Positions 53,563-63,212 of a stretch of DNA of 64,000 nt are shown here, in pieces. The notes under the pieces were generated by a model that was given only the letters and a program-made list of their open reading frames with translations, made no database searches and was not told where the DNA came from. The stretch's first letter is position 1, and each line of letters starts with the position of its first letter. This DNA comes from Saccharicrinis carchari. GTDB lineage: Bacteria > Bacteroidota > Bacteroidia > Bacteroidales > Marinilabiliaceae. The DNA lies in contig NZ_FXTB01000003.1 in assembly GCF_900182605.1 (NCBI RefSeq), positions 124,001 through 188,000 on the forward strand, in the 5' to 3' direction. The position numbers were made by a program, and so were the translations under genes.

Positions 53563-54267
53563 TTATTTTAATTTATTTTCAAAAGTTTCGATATCTGTAC
53601 AATTATCTATGATGAATTGACCAATACGTGTTCTTTTTAAAGCACTTAGGTGCGCTCCACTTTGCAATGCCTCGCCTATATCACGAGCCAATCCACGTAT
53701 ATAGGTTCCTTTACTGCAAACAATCCGAAGCTCCAATTGGTTGTCGTGGAAACGAAGAAGTTCTATCTCCCGAATTATTAACTTCTTTGCTTTTAAGCCG
53801 GGGTCTTTACCTTCACGTGCAAACTCGTAAGCGCGTTTGCCTTTTATTTTAACGGCAGAATAGGAGGGGGGTATCTGCTCCAGCTCACCGATAAAATTTT
53901 TCAAAGTTTTTTCCACCAGTTCGCGTGTAATGTGTTCGGTGGGATATTGCGCATCTATCTCAGTTTCCAAATCAAAGGATGGGGTGGTAGCCCCCAAGTG
54001 TAAGGTGGCCACATATTCCTTTTCTTCTGCCTGATAACTATCGATGGTTTTGGTTGCTTTTCCGGTGCATACAATTAGCAACCCGGTTGCCAACGGATCC
54101 AGCGTACCGGCATGACCTACCTTAATTTTTTTAACACCAAGGTTATTGCATATCAGTTTACGCACTTTGTTTACCAGGTCAAAAGAGGTCCATTGATAGG
54201 GCTTATCGAACAATAAAACTTCGCCTGTTTTAAAATCGTATGCTGTATTTTTACTTTCAATATCCAT
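53563..54267 (-). CDS. truB: tRNA pseudouridine(55) synthase TruB
   Basis: The 234-residue protein has the TruB motif VGHAGTLDPLATGLLIVCTGKATK (residues 51-74) with the catalytic Asp, QIPPSYSAVKIKGKRAYEFAREG, and CSKGTYIRGLARDIG. It is shorter than E. coli TruB because the C-terminal PUA domain is missing, which is usual in Bacteroidota. It makes pseudouridine 55 in tRNA. Confidence 0.96.
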   Translation of the reverse strand: MDIESKNTAYDFKTGEVLLFDKPYQWTSFDLVNKVRKLICNNLGVKKIKVGHAGTLDPLATGLLIVCTGKATKTIDSYQAEEKEYVATLHLGATTPSFDLETEIDAQYPTEHITRELVEKTLKNFIGELEQIPPSYSAVKIKGKRAYEFAREGKDPGLKAKKLIIREIELLRFHDNQLELRIVCSKGTYIRGLARDIGEALQSGAHLSALKRTRIGQFIIDNCTDIETFENKLK

Positions 54268-54349
54268 GGTATGTATTTATAAAACAATGCAATTGCCCGA
54301 AATATATTTTCGGCAATTATTTGTTAATATTAGTTGTAGATGAATGCCT

Positions 54350-55138
54350 TTATGCAAAAATGATTGTTATCAATCCTGCTGCGGCACAGTATATGGCAAA
54401 GTAAATGAGCTTTCCTTTTTTTACCAGTTGAATCATTGCCTTACATGCCAGCAGACCCGATACAAATGCGGCTACAAAACCAATAAGCAAGGGCAGTGCT
54501 CCGATGGAGCCGGAAGCAGAAAAATCATCTTTGAAAAGGCTTAAAACGTTTTCACCTAAAATAGGTACGAGCACCATTAAAAACGAAAAGCGTGCTACAG
54601 CTTCTTTTTTTACGCCTAATAATAAACCAACTGCAATGGTGGAACCGGAGCGCGAAATACCCGGCATTACAGCAATGGTCTGCGCTATCCCGATGATAAA
54701 TGCATCTTTAAAAGTTACCTCTTTATTTTTTGATTTGGCATAATAAGTAAAGCCCAATAAGGTTGCGGTAATGAGCAGCATAAACCCAACAAGTAGCATT
54801 ATTTTGGGGGTATTAAAAAGTTCTTCAACGTAATCTTTAAAAAATAAGCCCACAAGAGCTATGGGTAGCATGCTGACGGCTATTTTAAAAAGATACTGCG
54901 TTTCATCGTTCCATTTAAAGGCAAACAAGCCCGCAATTAAACGGGCTATATCTTTGCGGAAAACGATCAGGGTACTTAGTACGGTTGCTCCGTGCACCAC
55001 AACGGTAAAGGTAAGGTTATCGGAGGCTTCTACACCCAACAGATGTTTGCCTATTTCGAGATGTCCACTGCTACTTACGGGCAAAAACTCCGTAAGGCCT
55101 TGAACAAGACCCAAAATCAATGCTTCAATCCAACTCAT
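54350..55138 (-). CDS. uppP: Undecaprenyl-diphosphatase UppP (BacA)
   Basis: The 262-residue membrane protein has eight hydrophobic helices and the UppP motifs [19 protein letters not shown] (residues 9-27) with the catalytic Glu and His, and [18 protein letters not shown] (about 160-177). It dephosphorylates undecaprenyl diphosphate to recycle the lipid carrier for cell-wall synthesis. Confidence 0.97.
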   Translation of the reverse strand: MSWIEALILGLVQGLTEFLPVSSSGHLEIGKHLLGVEASDNLTFTVVVHGATVLSTLIVFRKDIARLIAGLFAFKWNDETQYLFKIAVSMLPIALVGLFFKDYVEELFNTPKIMLLVGFMLLITATLLGFTYYAKSKNKEVTFKDAFIIGIAQTIAVMPGISRSGSTIAVGLLLGVKKEAVARFSFLMVLVPILGENVLSLFKDDFSASGSIGALPLLIGFVAAFVSGLLACKAMIQLVKKGKLIYFAIYCAAAGLITIIFA

Positions 55139-55245
55139 GTTGTAAAAAGGATGAAAATATTAAACAAAGGTGCCAATTGCGTATTGACAAATCATTACGG
55201 ATGGCGATATAAATAGTCGATTGGTGAGATTTGACTGGTGTGGTT

Positions 55246-55494
55246 TTATTTTTTGCCTGGTTTTTTCATGATAGCATAAATTTCGAAAACGAAACCAGCC
55301 AAAACCAGCATGGGAGCCAAAGTGATACGCTGAAAACCGTATATCTCCTCGTTAAATACATTGGGATCTTCACTTCTTCCCCCAATCATTAAAATAAAGC
55401 CCAAAATAATAATGCCAAAACCAATTGCCATCAACAGGTAGTTTTGCTTGTCCAGGGCAAACTCAAATTTTTTATCGTGTTTATTACTCCACAT
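55246..55494 (-). CDS. DUF3098 small membrane protein
   Basis: The 82-residue protein has two hydrophobic helices (about 20-41 and 58-75) separated by IGGRSEDPNVFNEEIYGFQR. It is a DUF3098 member, a family restricted to Bacteroidota and located between ftsX and uppP, as here. The function is unknown; a link to cell division or envelope synthesis is suggested only by the neighbours. Confidence 0.88.
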   Translation of the reverse strand: MWSNKHDKKFEFALDKQNYLLMAIGFGIIILGFILMIGGRSEDPNVFNEEIYGFQRITLAPMLVLAGFVFEIYAIMKKPGKK

Positions 55495-55506
55495 AGTAGT
55501 TGTAAG

Positions 55507-56385
55507 TTAAAAATATAATTGGTCTGTTTTTAGTCGAAGGTATTTATTTACGGCAAAAAATGTAGAGATAAGAGACAATAATACACCTACCCCAATAACC
55601 AGTATAAATAAAATACCAATGAGCTCAATGTTATCGAAGCCGATAAAGCCACCCAGTTCTTTATGTAATATGTAAATACTTCCGCCCAGCATTATATTGG
55701 CTACCACTCCTCCAACAAATCCATGTAAAATACTTGTTGTTATAAAAGGCTGTCGTATAAACCCTTTGGTGGCGCCAACTAACTTCATAGTGTTTATTAA
55801 AAAGCGCTTGGCATACACCGACAAACGGATGGTGTTGTTGATGAGTGCAATGGCTATGAGCAGTAGCAGAGCGCTAAATATGAGCAGTACCAAGCTTATT
55901 TTATTTATATTTTCGTTGACCTTTTGCACCAGATTTTTTTGATAAAAAACTTCCTTTACCTGTGTAAATGAACTAAATATGGCTTCCACGTTTTTAATGC
56001 TGTCGGGGTTGGCGTACTCGGCAAACAGTTTAACCTCAATAGACGAAAGCAGGGGGTTGTAACCCAAAAAATCGACAAAGTCCTCACCTAATTGTGCTTG
56101 CAGCTCCCTGGCCGCTCTTTCCTTGTCGATGTACTCAGTTGATTTTACGTAGCGCGAAGCATCCAGATATTTTTGCAGTCTCCGCACTTCTACCTCCCTA
56201 ACATTATCTTTAATGACAATGTTAAAACCAATGTTTTCTTTTACGTAATTGGAGAGGCGTTGTGCATTGAGCATTAAATACCCTACCGAACCCAATAAAA
56301 ACAGTACCAGCGCAATGCTGATTACGGTTGTAAAATAGGAGTTACGGAGCTGTCGCTGTGTATGTTGTTTATCTCTTCTTTTCAT
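55507..56385 (-). CDS. ftsX: Cell division protein FtsX
   Basis: The 292-residue permease has the FtsX layout: a cytosolic N-terminus, TM1 (about 20-41), a periplasmic domain (about 42-165, containing KSTEYIDKERAARELQAQLGED) and three further helices (about 170-192, 215-240, 260-283). With FtsE it controls septal peptidoglycan hydrolases, in E. coli by way of EnvC; an EnvC-like protein is encoded at 22720 in this window. FtsE is not adjacent. It is first in the minus-strand group down to queA. Confidence 0.93.
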   Translation of the reverse strand: MKRRDKQHTQRQLRNSYFTTVISIALVLFLLGSVGYLMLNAQRLSNYVKENIGFNIVIKDNVREVEVRRLQKYLDASRYVKSTEYIDKERAARELQAQLGEDFVDFLGYNPLLSSIEVKLFAEYANPDSIKNVEAIFSSFTQVKEVFYQKNLVQKVNENINKISLVLLIFSALLLLIAIALINNTIRLSVYAKRFLINTMKLVGATKGFIRQPFITTSILHGFVGGVVANIMLGGSIYILHKELGGFIGFDNIELIGILFILVIGVGVLLSLISTFFAVNKYLRLKTDQLYF

Positions 56386-56446
56386 CGCAAAACAAGGGGT
56401 AAAGATATAAAAAAGAACAATGGATAGTAAGGTTTTATGATATGTT

Positions 56447-57313
56447 TTAGATTTTAAGATGATTATCGTCTATAAATTTCATTAAATCCTCCATTGTCTC
56501 CATACAATGTCGATGACCGCTGTCAAAAGTTTCTTTTAATTTTTGTTTGTTTTTTTCGGTTCGGCTGATGGGAAGCTGGTGTGCCGGACGAAATACGTAG
56601 GCGCTGCCTTGTGCCTCCAACTGCTCCACTAAAGCTAACTGCTTATTGTACAGCAAGTGGCGCTTAAGTAGGGCTTTGGTCAGTAGGGGGAATCTTCTGT
56701 ACCTGGCTTTCGCAAGATTTTTAAACGGGATGCTTGCTTTACGATATCCTTTGGGCTGGGTAAGAATGATCACCAGTTTTTTACATCCATCGGCCAAAGC
56801 TTTTTTAACGGGTATGGGATCTGCTATGCCTCCATCCAACAATAATCTATTGTGCAGTTTCACCATTTTTGAGGCAAAGGGCAAGCTGGTAGAGGCTTCC
56901 AGTGCCTTAAAGGCATCATCCGTGTTGCTGTTGTCTACATAATAGGGTTCTCCTGTAAGGCAATCGGTACATACATAAACCAACTTCTGGGACGAAGATA
57001 CAAAGGTTTTAAAATCGAAAGGGATAAGGGTGTTGGGTACCTCGTTAAAGATAAAGTTCATCCCGAACAGCTCCCCTTTGGTAAGTAAACGAGCATAGCT
57101 CAGATAGCGTGAATCGTTGATAAGCGTATAGGGCACCTGGAGGTTGCGTTTGGTTTGTTCGGCCAAATAGTTGGTGGCATTGCTGGCTCCCATGGATACG
57201 GCTACTGTATATGGAAATACGATCCGGTGCGCCAACATACAATCCAGGATACCTGCTGTATATAATCCACGAAAACCACCACCCTCTAAAACCAAACCTA
57301 TGTTATTATTCAT
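56447..57313 (-). CDS. Patatin-like phospholipase
   Basis: The 288-residue protein has the oxyanion loop LVLEGGGFRGLYTAGILD (residues 7-24), the nucleophile motif SMGASNA (about 40; GxSxG in the form GASNA) and the catalytic Asp in LLDGGIADPIP (about 155). This is the YjjU-like branch of bacterial patatins. It should hydrolyse lipid acyl esters in the cytosol or at the membrane; the substrate is unknown. Confidence 0.93.
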   Translation of the reverse strand: MNNNIGLVLEGGGFRGLYTAGILDCMLAHRIVFPYTVAVSMGASNATNYLAEQTKRNLQVPYTLINDSRYLSYARLLTKGELFGMNFIFNEVPNTLIPFDFKTFVSSSQKLVYVCTDCLTGEPYYVDNSNTDDAFKALEASTSLPFASKMVKLHNRLLLDGGIADPIPVKKALADGCKKLVIILTQPKGYRKASIPFKNLAKARYRRFPLLTKALLKRHLLYNKQLALVEQLEAQGSAYVFRPAHQLPISRTEKNKQKLKETFDSGHRHCMETMEDLMKFIDDNHLKI

Positions 57314-57332
57314 GGTATTAAAACGAATTTAT

Positions 57333-57992
57333 TTAAACGAGGACATATTTATAAATGGATATAAAATGGCTTGCACTGCCCATTAATACGAATACGTGAA
57401 AAATAGCATGATTAAAAGGTATATTTTTAAGGGCATACAAAACTGCTCCCAGGGTATAGGCTAAACCGCCGACCATCAGCCATATAAAGCCAGCAAAATC
57501 CAGATTGTTATATAAGGGCTTAATGGCAAATACTACCACCCAGCCCATAGCTACATACATTATGGTAGAAAGGAGACGGTATTTACCCGTAAAAAAAAAT
57601 TTTAGTATAATTCCGATAAGGGCAATCGTCCAAATAACAGCCATTACAATCCATCCCGTTTCTCCATTTAGTGTTATTAAGGCATACGGTGTATAGGTTC
57701 CGGCTATAAGAAAATAAATAGCTGCATGGTCGAATATATTTAGTCTATGTCGGAGTTGGGCTTGGGTTGCCTTATGGAACAAGGTGGAGGCGATGTAGAG
57801 CGTAATAAGGCTGAACCCGTATATGGTTACTGAGAAAACAAGACTTACATTATTACTGGGCCAAATTTTTATCAGCATTAAAATAAAGGCCGGCACAGCA
57901 CAAATAACTCCTATAGCATGTGTAATAATGTTCAGCTTTTCTTCGCGCTTACTATAGGTATTAAGTGGATAGGACTTGGTGGTATCGGACAT
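57333..57992 (-). CDS. Hemolysin III family (PAQR) membrane protein
   Basis: The 219-residue protein has seven hydrophobic helices and the PAQR zinc-site motifs: EEKLNIITHAIG near residue 18, STLFHKATQAQLRHRLNIFDHAAIYFLIAGTYTP (about 65-98) and FNHAIFHVFVLMGSASHF near 195 with His ligands. Bacterial members (TrhA) are linked to membrane energetics and fluidity. The hemolysin name is historical. Confidence 0.92.
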   Translation of the reverse strand: MSDTTKSYPLNTYSKREEKLNIITHAIGVICAVPAFILMLIKIWPSNNVSLVFSVTIYGFSLITLYIASTLFHKATQAQLRHRLNIFDHAAIYFLIAGTYTPYALITLNGETGWIVMAVIWTIALIGIILKFFFTGKYRLLSTIMYVAMGWVVVFAIKPLYNNLDFAGFIWLMVGGLAYTLGAVLYALKNIPFNHAIFHVFVLMGSASHFISIYKYVLV

Positions 57993-58046
57993 GAGGAGCT
58001 TTTTTAATTGCTACAAAGATAAGCATAACATATTAGTTCCATCATC

Positions 58047-58937
58047 TTATTCATTCAAATACGGATTAATGGCCATCTCAACAAACTTATATCCCTGTGC
58101 TTTCATTTTAATCTTTTCCTCCTCCGTTGGTGATGATTTAAAAATAACACATGTTTTTAATTGATAGGGAATTAAGCCTAATCTACATAAGTTATTCTTT
58201 AATTTTATTTTTCGCTTAACCTTGTTAAAAACTTTGCGGTTCGAGCTTGGCTGTGATAAATCTACGGTAGTGGAGTAGTAATCGTTGATGCCCTTAAAAG
58301 CAATGCAGGGCAGGTTGATGCCCATGGCTACCTTCTCAATTTCCCGTTCCGAAATTTTATATACGTAGTTGCCCACCTCTTCAAACGAAAAACGGTTTTT
58401 CCATATCCGGTTTATCCATTGCGGCGAAAACCGATCTAAAATATTTTTTACAAATATTATTAAAGGCATTTGTATGCCTATATCCTCCGGTTCTATTAAT
58501 ACTACTGCTTTTTGTGCCACCCGTATCATTTCGTAAAGTGCAATGTACGGACGTGGGAAGTGATGAAAAGCTTCCTTGCAAAATACATAGTCAAATGAAT
58601 TGTTGGTGTAAGTTAATTGCTCGGCATTCTGCTTGCTGTAATTGTTGATATAACCAAGCTCAAATGCTTGTTTTAAAATGATATCTGAAATGTCACTGGC
58701 CATAACATCCACCCCTTGGCTCTGTAGCCAGTTGGCATCGGTGCCAACCCCATCACCCACGGTTAGCCATTTGTTTTTTTTATCACCTAAAAAGGGCATT
58801 AAGGTGAGGAACATGCGTTCATGCCGCCAATAGTCAATGCTTCCTTTATTTTGGAGGCGGTGGAATACCTTGCTGTTATCCTTGTAATGTTGCTCGTGCG
58901 CAGTATAGCTTTGCGAGGTGAATTCGGTCTTTGTCAT
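58047..58937 (-). CDS. Class I SAM-dependent methyltransferase
   Basis: The 296-residue protein has motif I WLTVGDGVGTDANWLQSQG (about 58-76), motif II DVMASDISD and the post-motif FDYVFCKEAFHHF (about 114). Asp replaces Gly at the second position of the GxGxG loop (GDGVGTD), which is tolerated in the family. The C-terminal part has Lys-rich segments. No substrate can be named. It has no close partner on its strand. Confidence 0.88.
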   Translation of the reverse strand: MTKTEFTSQSYTAHEQHYKDNSKVFHRLQNKGSIDYWRHERMFLTLMPFLGDKKNKWLTVGDGVGTDANWLQSQGVDVMASDISDIILKQAFELGYINNYSKQNAEQLTYTNNSFDYVFCKEAFHHFPRPYIALYEMIRVAQKAVVLIEPEDIGIQMPLIIFVKNILDRFSPQWINRIWKNRFSFEEVGNYVYKISEREIEKVAMGINLPCIAFKGINDYYSTTVDLSQPSSNRKVFNKVKRKIKLKNNLCRLGLIPYQLKTCVIFKSSPTEEEKIKMKAQGYKFVEMAINPYLNE

Positions 58938-59148
58938 CCACGGAGAATATTAAACACCAAATATATGTATTCGATGTAAAAGCACCAAAAAGACTTGCTT
59001 TTAGGGATTGGCGCAAATCTTTATTTATGTTTTTTTTAATAGATGAATAATTCAGGTTAATAAGCGAAAAAATTTAATAAAGAACATAAAAACGAATCTA
59101 AATATATAAATATAATCAATATGTTGAGGTTGTTCCCGAACATAGTTA

Positions 59149-59156
59149 TATATTTG
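59149..59156 (+). promoter_or_regulatory. Putative -7 box of arsR-family gene
   Basis: TATATTTG fits TAnnTTTG 47 bp upstream of the start at 59203; a TTG for the -33 element lies at 59130 or 59124. Confidence 0.4.
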
Positions 59157-59202
59157 CATTTGTTATTATTTTGCTGCCAACGGTTTATATATAAGGTCAG
59201 CT

Positions 59203-59526
59203 ATGAAAGAACATGTTATGGAAATGAAAATTCAGGATTTAGATGCGGCTCAGTTGGAGCGTGCCGCCAGCATGCTTAAGGCGATTGCCCACCCTATGCG
59301 CATAGCTATATTAAGCTACCTTGAGGACGGTAAAAAACTTACCGTGACCGAGATACATCGCTTGTTGGATATTGAACAGTCCACCACCTCGCACCATTTA
59401 GGTATTTTAAAGGACAAAGGGGTATTGGTTTCGCAACGCGATGGGAAAAACACCTATTACTCCCTTAAGCATGATAGCTTACAGACTATTGTTAACTGTG
59501 TAAGCAAATGTTCTGTTAACTTATAG
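59203..59526 (+). CDS. ArsR-family winged-helix repressor
   Basis: The 107-residue protein has the ArsR fold: AIAHPMRIAILSYLEDGKKLTVTEIHRLLDIEQSTTSHHLGILKD (residues 28-72) with the recognition helix TTSHHL. There is no CxC metal motif in helix 3, so it may sense something other than arsenite or act by other contacts; two Cys occur near the C-terminus (NCVSKCSV). Target genes are not evident; QueD-like follows 85 bp on. Confidence 0.92.
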   Translation: MKEHVMEMKIQDLDAAQLERAASMLKAIAHPMRIAILSYLEDGKKLTVTEIHRLLDIEQSTTSHHLGILKDKGVLVSQRDGKNTYYSLKHDSLQTIVNCVSKCSVNL

Positions 59527-59611
59527 TTGGATATAAATGCATTATTTACTTAAACTTTTCTGTGCTTAGTGGGTTTAAAGTGTTTTTGCAATGTATGTTT
59601 AGATTTTAAAA

Positions 59612-60064
59612 ATGGGTAAAAAGATAAGACTCACCAAGGAATTTCGATTTGAAATGGCGCACGCGCTATGGAATTATGATGGCCTATGCAAACATTTTCA
59701 TGGGCACTCCTATATTTTGCGGGTGACCGTTATAGGCGAGCCTAACGCGAACCGGGAAAGCCCCAAGTGTGGCATGGTAATGGATTTTGGTGTGTTAAAG
59801 GAAATAGTGAATCAAGAGGTGGTGGACAGATTGGATCATGCACTGGTTCTGAATAAAAATGCCGAACACAAAGACTTACTGGCCTTGCCCCAAATGGGCG
59901 AAAGGCTTATTCTTACCGATTATCAGCCCACGTGCGAAAATATGTTGATAGAAATGGCGGAACGTATCAGTGGCAGATTACCCCAAAACGTTAAACTGCA
60001 TAACCTGCGCTTGCACGAAACAGCCAACTCCTATGCCGAATGGTTTGCAGAGGATAATGGGTGA
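59612..60064 (+). CDS. 6-carboxytetrahydropterin synthase / PTPS family (QueD-like)
   Basis: The 150-residue protein has the zinc His set of the family: FEMAHALWNYDGLCKHFHGHSYIL (residues 13-36) and the catalytic segment DRLDHALVLN (about 89), with ENMLIEMAERI and LRLHETANSYAEW at the end. In queuosine synthesis QueD makes 6-carboxytetrahydropterin. With queA in the window a queuosine role is likely, but PTPS relatives exist, so no symbol is given. Confidence 0.9.
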   Translation: MGKKIRLTKEFRFEMAHALWNYDGLCKHFHGHSYILRVTVIGEPNANRESPKCGMVMDFGVLKEIVNQEVVDRLDHALVLNKNAEHKDLLALPQMGERLILTDYQPTCENMLIEMAERISGRLPQNVKLHNLRLHETANSYAEWFAEDNG

Positions 60065-60256
60065 ACCGGATACAACACTGCTTGCTTTGTTAAATGAATC
60101 ATTTTTGCTTAATTACAATCTGCATCCATCGCGTGCGTTGTATCCACTAACGCAGGACTTAATATTATACACCTTGTGCATAATTGTATGCCGTGGTTTC
60201 AATACTTTCAATTAGCTAGGTGCTTTTTGTTATTTACTCCCAATCCGGCGACTTAC

Positions 60257-61816
60257 CTAATTCACAACCAGCTTTTTAACTACGCAGCTGCCATCTTTAC
60301 CCTTTATTTGCACAAGGTATACCCCCTTGGCTACACCACTTAAATTAATGGCGCTATTGTTCTGATAGGAGCTGACTGTTTTTTGCAACAAGCCGGAAAG
60401 GTTAAATATGCGAACTTGCTCAATAGCCATTGCGCCATCGTATAATACGGAAAACCTACTTTTTGCCGGGTTGGGATATAGACAAACATCATGCAGGGCA
60501 TTGTTTGTAAGTGATGAGCTGATTGCTTTGCCCATTATCTTTATGTCGTCCACTTGCCAGGTGTTGCTTCCGTTGGCTGTATTCACAAACTTAAAACCTA
60601 CATACACCGATTCGTTGGCCCAGGGCATTAAATCAATAGCTCCCGAAGGAACTCTATCATAATTGTCTGTTGAAAGAGTGGCCTGAGAAGTAACATCGGT
60701 CCATGTAAAACCGTTGGGGTTGGATGTGCCATCATAATCGGATGAAATATGGATTGTAAAACTGGTGTTACCACCAAAAATATTCATACTACTAATAAAG
60801 GATAAGAATAAATCTTCATATCCATTTAAATTAACGGCTGTTTGGTTTATGAGCCAATCTTCGTTGGCTACATTACCCGAACCTGTAAAACCACTCATCT
60901 TGGCAAACCAATTATTGCTATAACTATCGGCATACCAGGTATAGGCTTCATCAACAACACTGAACTGGGTCATTTTTCCCAATGTTCTTGTCTCAAAATC
61001 TTCCTTGAACAATTCGGTATAATCGTTGCCTCCATGGTTACCGCTGCCGTCCCAAATCAGGGCCACAAATTCCGGATGGTTGATAAATGGGTTGCGGTTG
61101 CCCTGACTGACGAATACCCTTTCGTTGCGATCCAACTCCCATTGATCTACCGGGTCGTCAATGTGCCATTGCAATAAGGTTGATAGTTTACCGTGCCTGC
61201 CTGTGGAGGAGGAGTATTCATCCAATATAAGATCTATTTCACCGCCTCCTTCGTATCGCACATCCATGTAAAACATCATGCGGGCAACGTCGCCTTTAAC
61301 GGCATCGCGGGGCTCCCAGCTGTCGCTATCGTAAAAACAGCCCGTAGCACCACTCCCACCACCATAACGAGTGCCGTCCCTGTACGGATTACCTCCATCG
61401 TCGAAGTATAAATTCCCTCGTGCGCTGTTCACAGATACGTCTGTGGGGCGCAGATGATGTATGTCGGTTCCGGGACCTGGTTCAGTGCCAAAACCGCCCA
61501 TCGATTTGGCCCAGGTATGTTCACGGTTCCATTCCGTTACAGCAGGACCAAAGTTATTTTTGGGATAAGACCAACCCGAATACAACAGAAGCACATTCTC
61601 GGAATTGTTGGGGTCTTCATCGCTAACCTTTAGGCTATCCCTGGCCTGGCTATAAGTTAATTGGGTATTGTTGCTTATAATGGCATGGAGCACCTGGCGC
61701 AGTTCAGTCCCCGTTTTGCCCTGTGCAGGGGCATAGTATTGTTCAATATCTGTTTGACTGCTAAGGTTTAGGCCCGGCATTAAAAACAAAAAAATTAGGA
61801 GGTAGATATTTTTCAT
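60257..61816 (-). CDS. Secreted endonuclease I family nuclease with T9SS tail
   Basis: The 519-residue protein has a signal peptide (about 1-20), an endonuclease I domain (about 25-270) with EWNREHTWAKSMGG and TDIHHLRPTDVSVN, a jelly-roll domain of choice-of-anchor J type (about 275-430, FKEDFETRTLGKMTQFSVVD) and a type IX secretion C-terminal domain (about 440-519, LYPNPAKSRFSV ... GVYLVQIKG, VVKKLVVN). It should be sent across the outer membrane and degrade extracellular DNA or RNA for nutrition. It implies a working T9SS elsewhere in the genome. Confidence 0.94.
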   Translation of the reverse strand: MKNIYLLIFLFLMPGLNLSSQTDIEQYYAPAQGKTGTELRQVLHAIISNNTQLTYSQARDSLKVSDEDPNNSENVLLLYSGWSYPKNNFGPAVTEWNREHTWAKSMGGFGTEPGPGTDIHHLRPTDVSVNSARGNLYFDDGGNPYRDGTRYGGGSGATGCFYDSDSWEPRDAVKGDVARMMFYMDVRYEGGGEIDLILDEYSSSTGRHGKLSTLLQWHIDDPVDQWELDRNERVFVSQGNRNPFINHPEFVALIWDGSGNHGGNDYTELFKEDFETRTLGKMTQFSVVDEAYTWYADSYSNNWFAKMSGFTGSGNVANEDWLINQTAVNLNGYEDLFLSFISSMNIFGGNTSFTIHISSDYDGTSNPNGFTWTDVTSQATLSTDNYDRVPSGAIDLMPWANESVYVGFKFVNTANGSNTWQVDDIKIMGKAISSSLTNNALHDVCLYPNPAKSRFSVLYDGAMAIEQVRIFNLSGLLQKTVSSYQNNSAINLSGVAKGVYLVQIKGKDGSCVVKKLVVN

Positions 61817-61989
61817 AACTGATGTGTTTAGTTGGCGTACGTTTCTTAAATAGTTGCACTAATAATACCGAGGTATCAATAAGCAGCAGTATTACAATAT
61901 TAACAAATTTTAAATTTTCCCCCCGAATAATTGATTGATATTTCAGGTTAAGCAATAAAACAAATGTATTTTAGCCCAATAAATATATT

Positions 61990-62310
61990 ATGGAGATAAA
62001 AGAAGCGCAGCAAAAGGTAGATGAATGGATTAAAACCTATGGGGTTCGGTATTTTAACGAGCTCACCAACATGGCTATCCTGAGTGAAGAGGTGGGCGAA
62101 CTGGCGCGTGTGATGGCACGTAAATATGGGGAGCAATCGTTTAAGCCCGGCGAAAACGACAATCTGGCCGATGAAATGGCCGATGTGCTTTGGGTATTGA
62201 TTTGCCTGGCCAACCAAACAGGGGTGGACCTGAATCAGGCACTGATAGAAAACATGGCCAAAAAAACCGGAAGAGACAAAGACAGACATATCAACAATAA
62301 AAAATTATAA
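61990..62310 (+). CDS. MazG-like nucleotide pyrophosphohydrolase
   Basis: The 106-residue all-alpha protein has the MazG acidic motif AILSEEVGELARVM (about 36-49, EExxE) and the second EMADVLWVLICLAN (about 65-78, ExxD). This is the short single-domain MazG/iMazG type. It should hydrolyse a non-canonical or regulatory nucleoside triphosphate. It ends 2 bp before deoC, so the two are co-transcribed in nucleotide metabolism. Confidence 0.93.
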   Translation: MEIKEAQQKVDEWIKTYGVRYFNELTNMAILSEEVGELARVMARKYGEQSFKPGENDNLADEMADVLWVLICLANQTGVDLNQALIENMAKKTGRDKDRHINNKKL

Positions 62311-62312
62311 GG

Positions 62313-63212
62313 ATGATGGAATCAGGAAACCTATTAGACGGGTACAAAATGAATTTTAAAACGGATGAACTCAGTTCTGAGGTTGAACGAATTACCGCGA
62401 CCTGCCAGCATCTGGAACAAGATGTCGAAGTGCTCAAAACCATATTTAGCTGCATTGATCTCACCACCCTAAAAGAGAGTGATTCGACTGAATCTGTGAC
62501 CGCCTTTGTACAAAAAGTAAACGATTTTAAGACCCAATACCCCGATATGCCCTCTGTTGGTGCCGTATGTGTTTTTCCGGTGTTTGCGCCTATTATAAAT
62601 CAATACCTGAAAGTAAACGAGGTGCAAAAAGCGGTGGTTGCCGGAGGTTTTCCTTCTTCACAAACATTTTTGGATATAAAGGTATTAGAAGTAAAAAAAG
62701 CCGTAAGCTATGGTGCCAACGAAATTGATGTGGTGATTTCGGTAGGAGAGTTTTTAGAGGGTAACTACGAGTTTGTTTATGAGGAGATACGTCAGCTTAA
62801 AGAGGCGTGTGGGGATGCACACCTGAAAGTAATATTGGAAACGGGTGCCATAGGCGATGCGCAACTCATTTGGAACGCTTCCATCATTGCTATGGATGCC
62901 GGTGCCGACTTTATTAAAACCAGCACCGGAAAAATACCCACGGCTGCCACACTGGATGCCGCCTATGTAATGTGTAAGGCTATTAAAGCCTATCACAGCA
63001 AAACAGGTAAAAAGATAGGGTTTAAACCAGCCGGCGGAATTGCCGAAACCATAGAGGCCGTAAATTATTATGCGATTGTAAACGAAGTGCTGGGGCAGAA
63101 ATGGCTAAGCAATACTTTATTCAGGATTGGTGCCAGTAGATTGGCGAACAATTTATTGAGCGATATTTTAAGCTTAGAGGATAGCAGTATGGATAAGGTA
63201 AAGTTTTTTTAA
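62313..63212 (+). CDS. deoC: Deoxyribose-phosphate aldolase
   Basis: The 299-residue protein has CIDLTTLKESDS (about 46), VCVFPVF (about 92), the NEIDVVISVGEF core and the Schiff-base Lys in ADFIKTSTGKIPTAAT (about 207-222). It is longer than E. coli DeoC at the N-terminus, as are other Bacteroidota enzymes. It cleaves 2-deoxyribose 5-phosphate to glyceraldehyde 3-phosphate and acetaldehyde. The start is the first of two adjacent Met codons. Confidence 0.95.
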   Translation: MMESGNLLDGYKMNFKTDELSSEVERITATCQHLEQDVEVLKTIFSCIDLTTLKESDSTESVTAFVQKVNDFKTQYPDMPSVGAVCVFPVFAPIINQYLKVNEVQKAVVAGGFPSSQTFLDIKVLEVKKAVSYGANEIDVVISVGEFLEGNYEFVYEEIRQLKEACGDAHLKVILETGAIGDAQLIWNASIIAMDAGADFIKTSTGKIPTAATLDAAYVMCKAIKAYHSKTGKKIGFKPAGGIAETIEAVNYYAIVNEVLGQKWLSNTLFRIGASRLANNLLSDILSLEDSSMDKVKFF

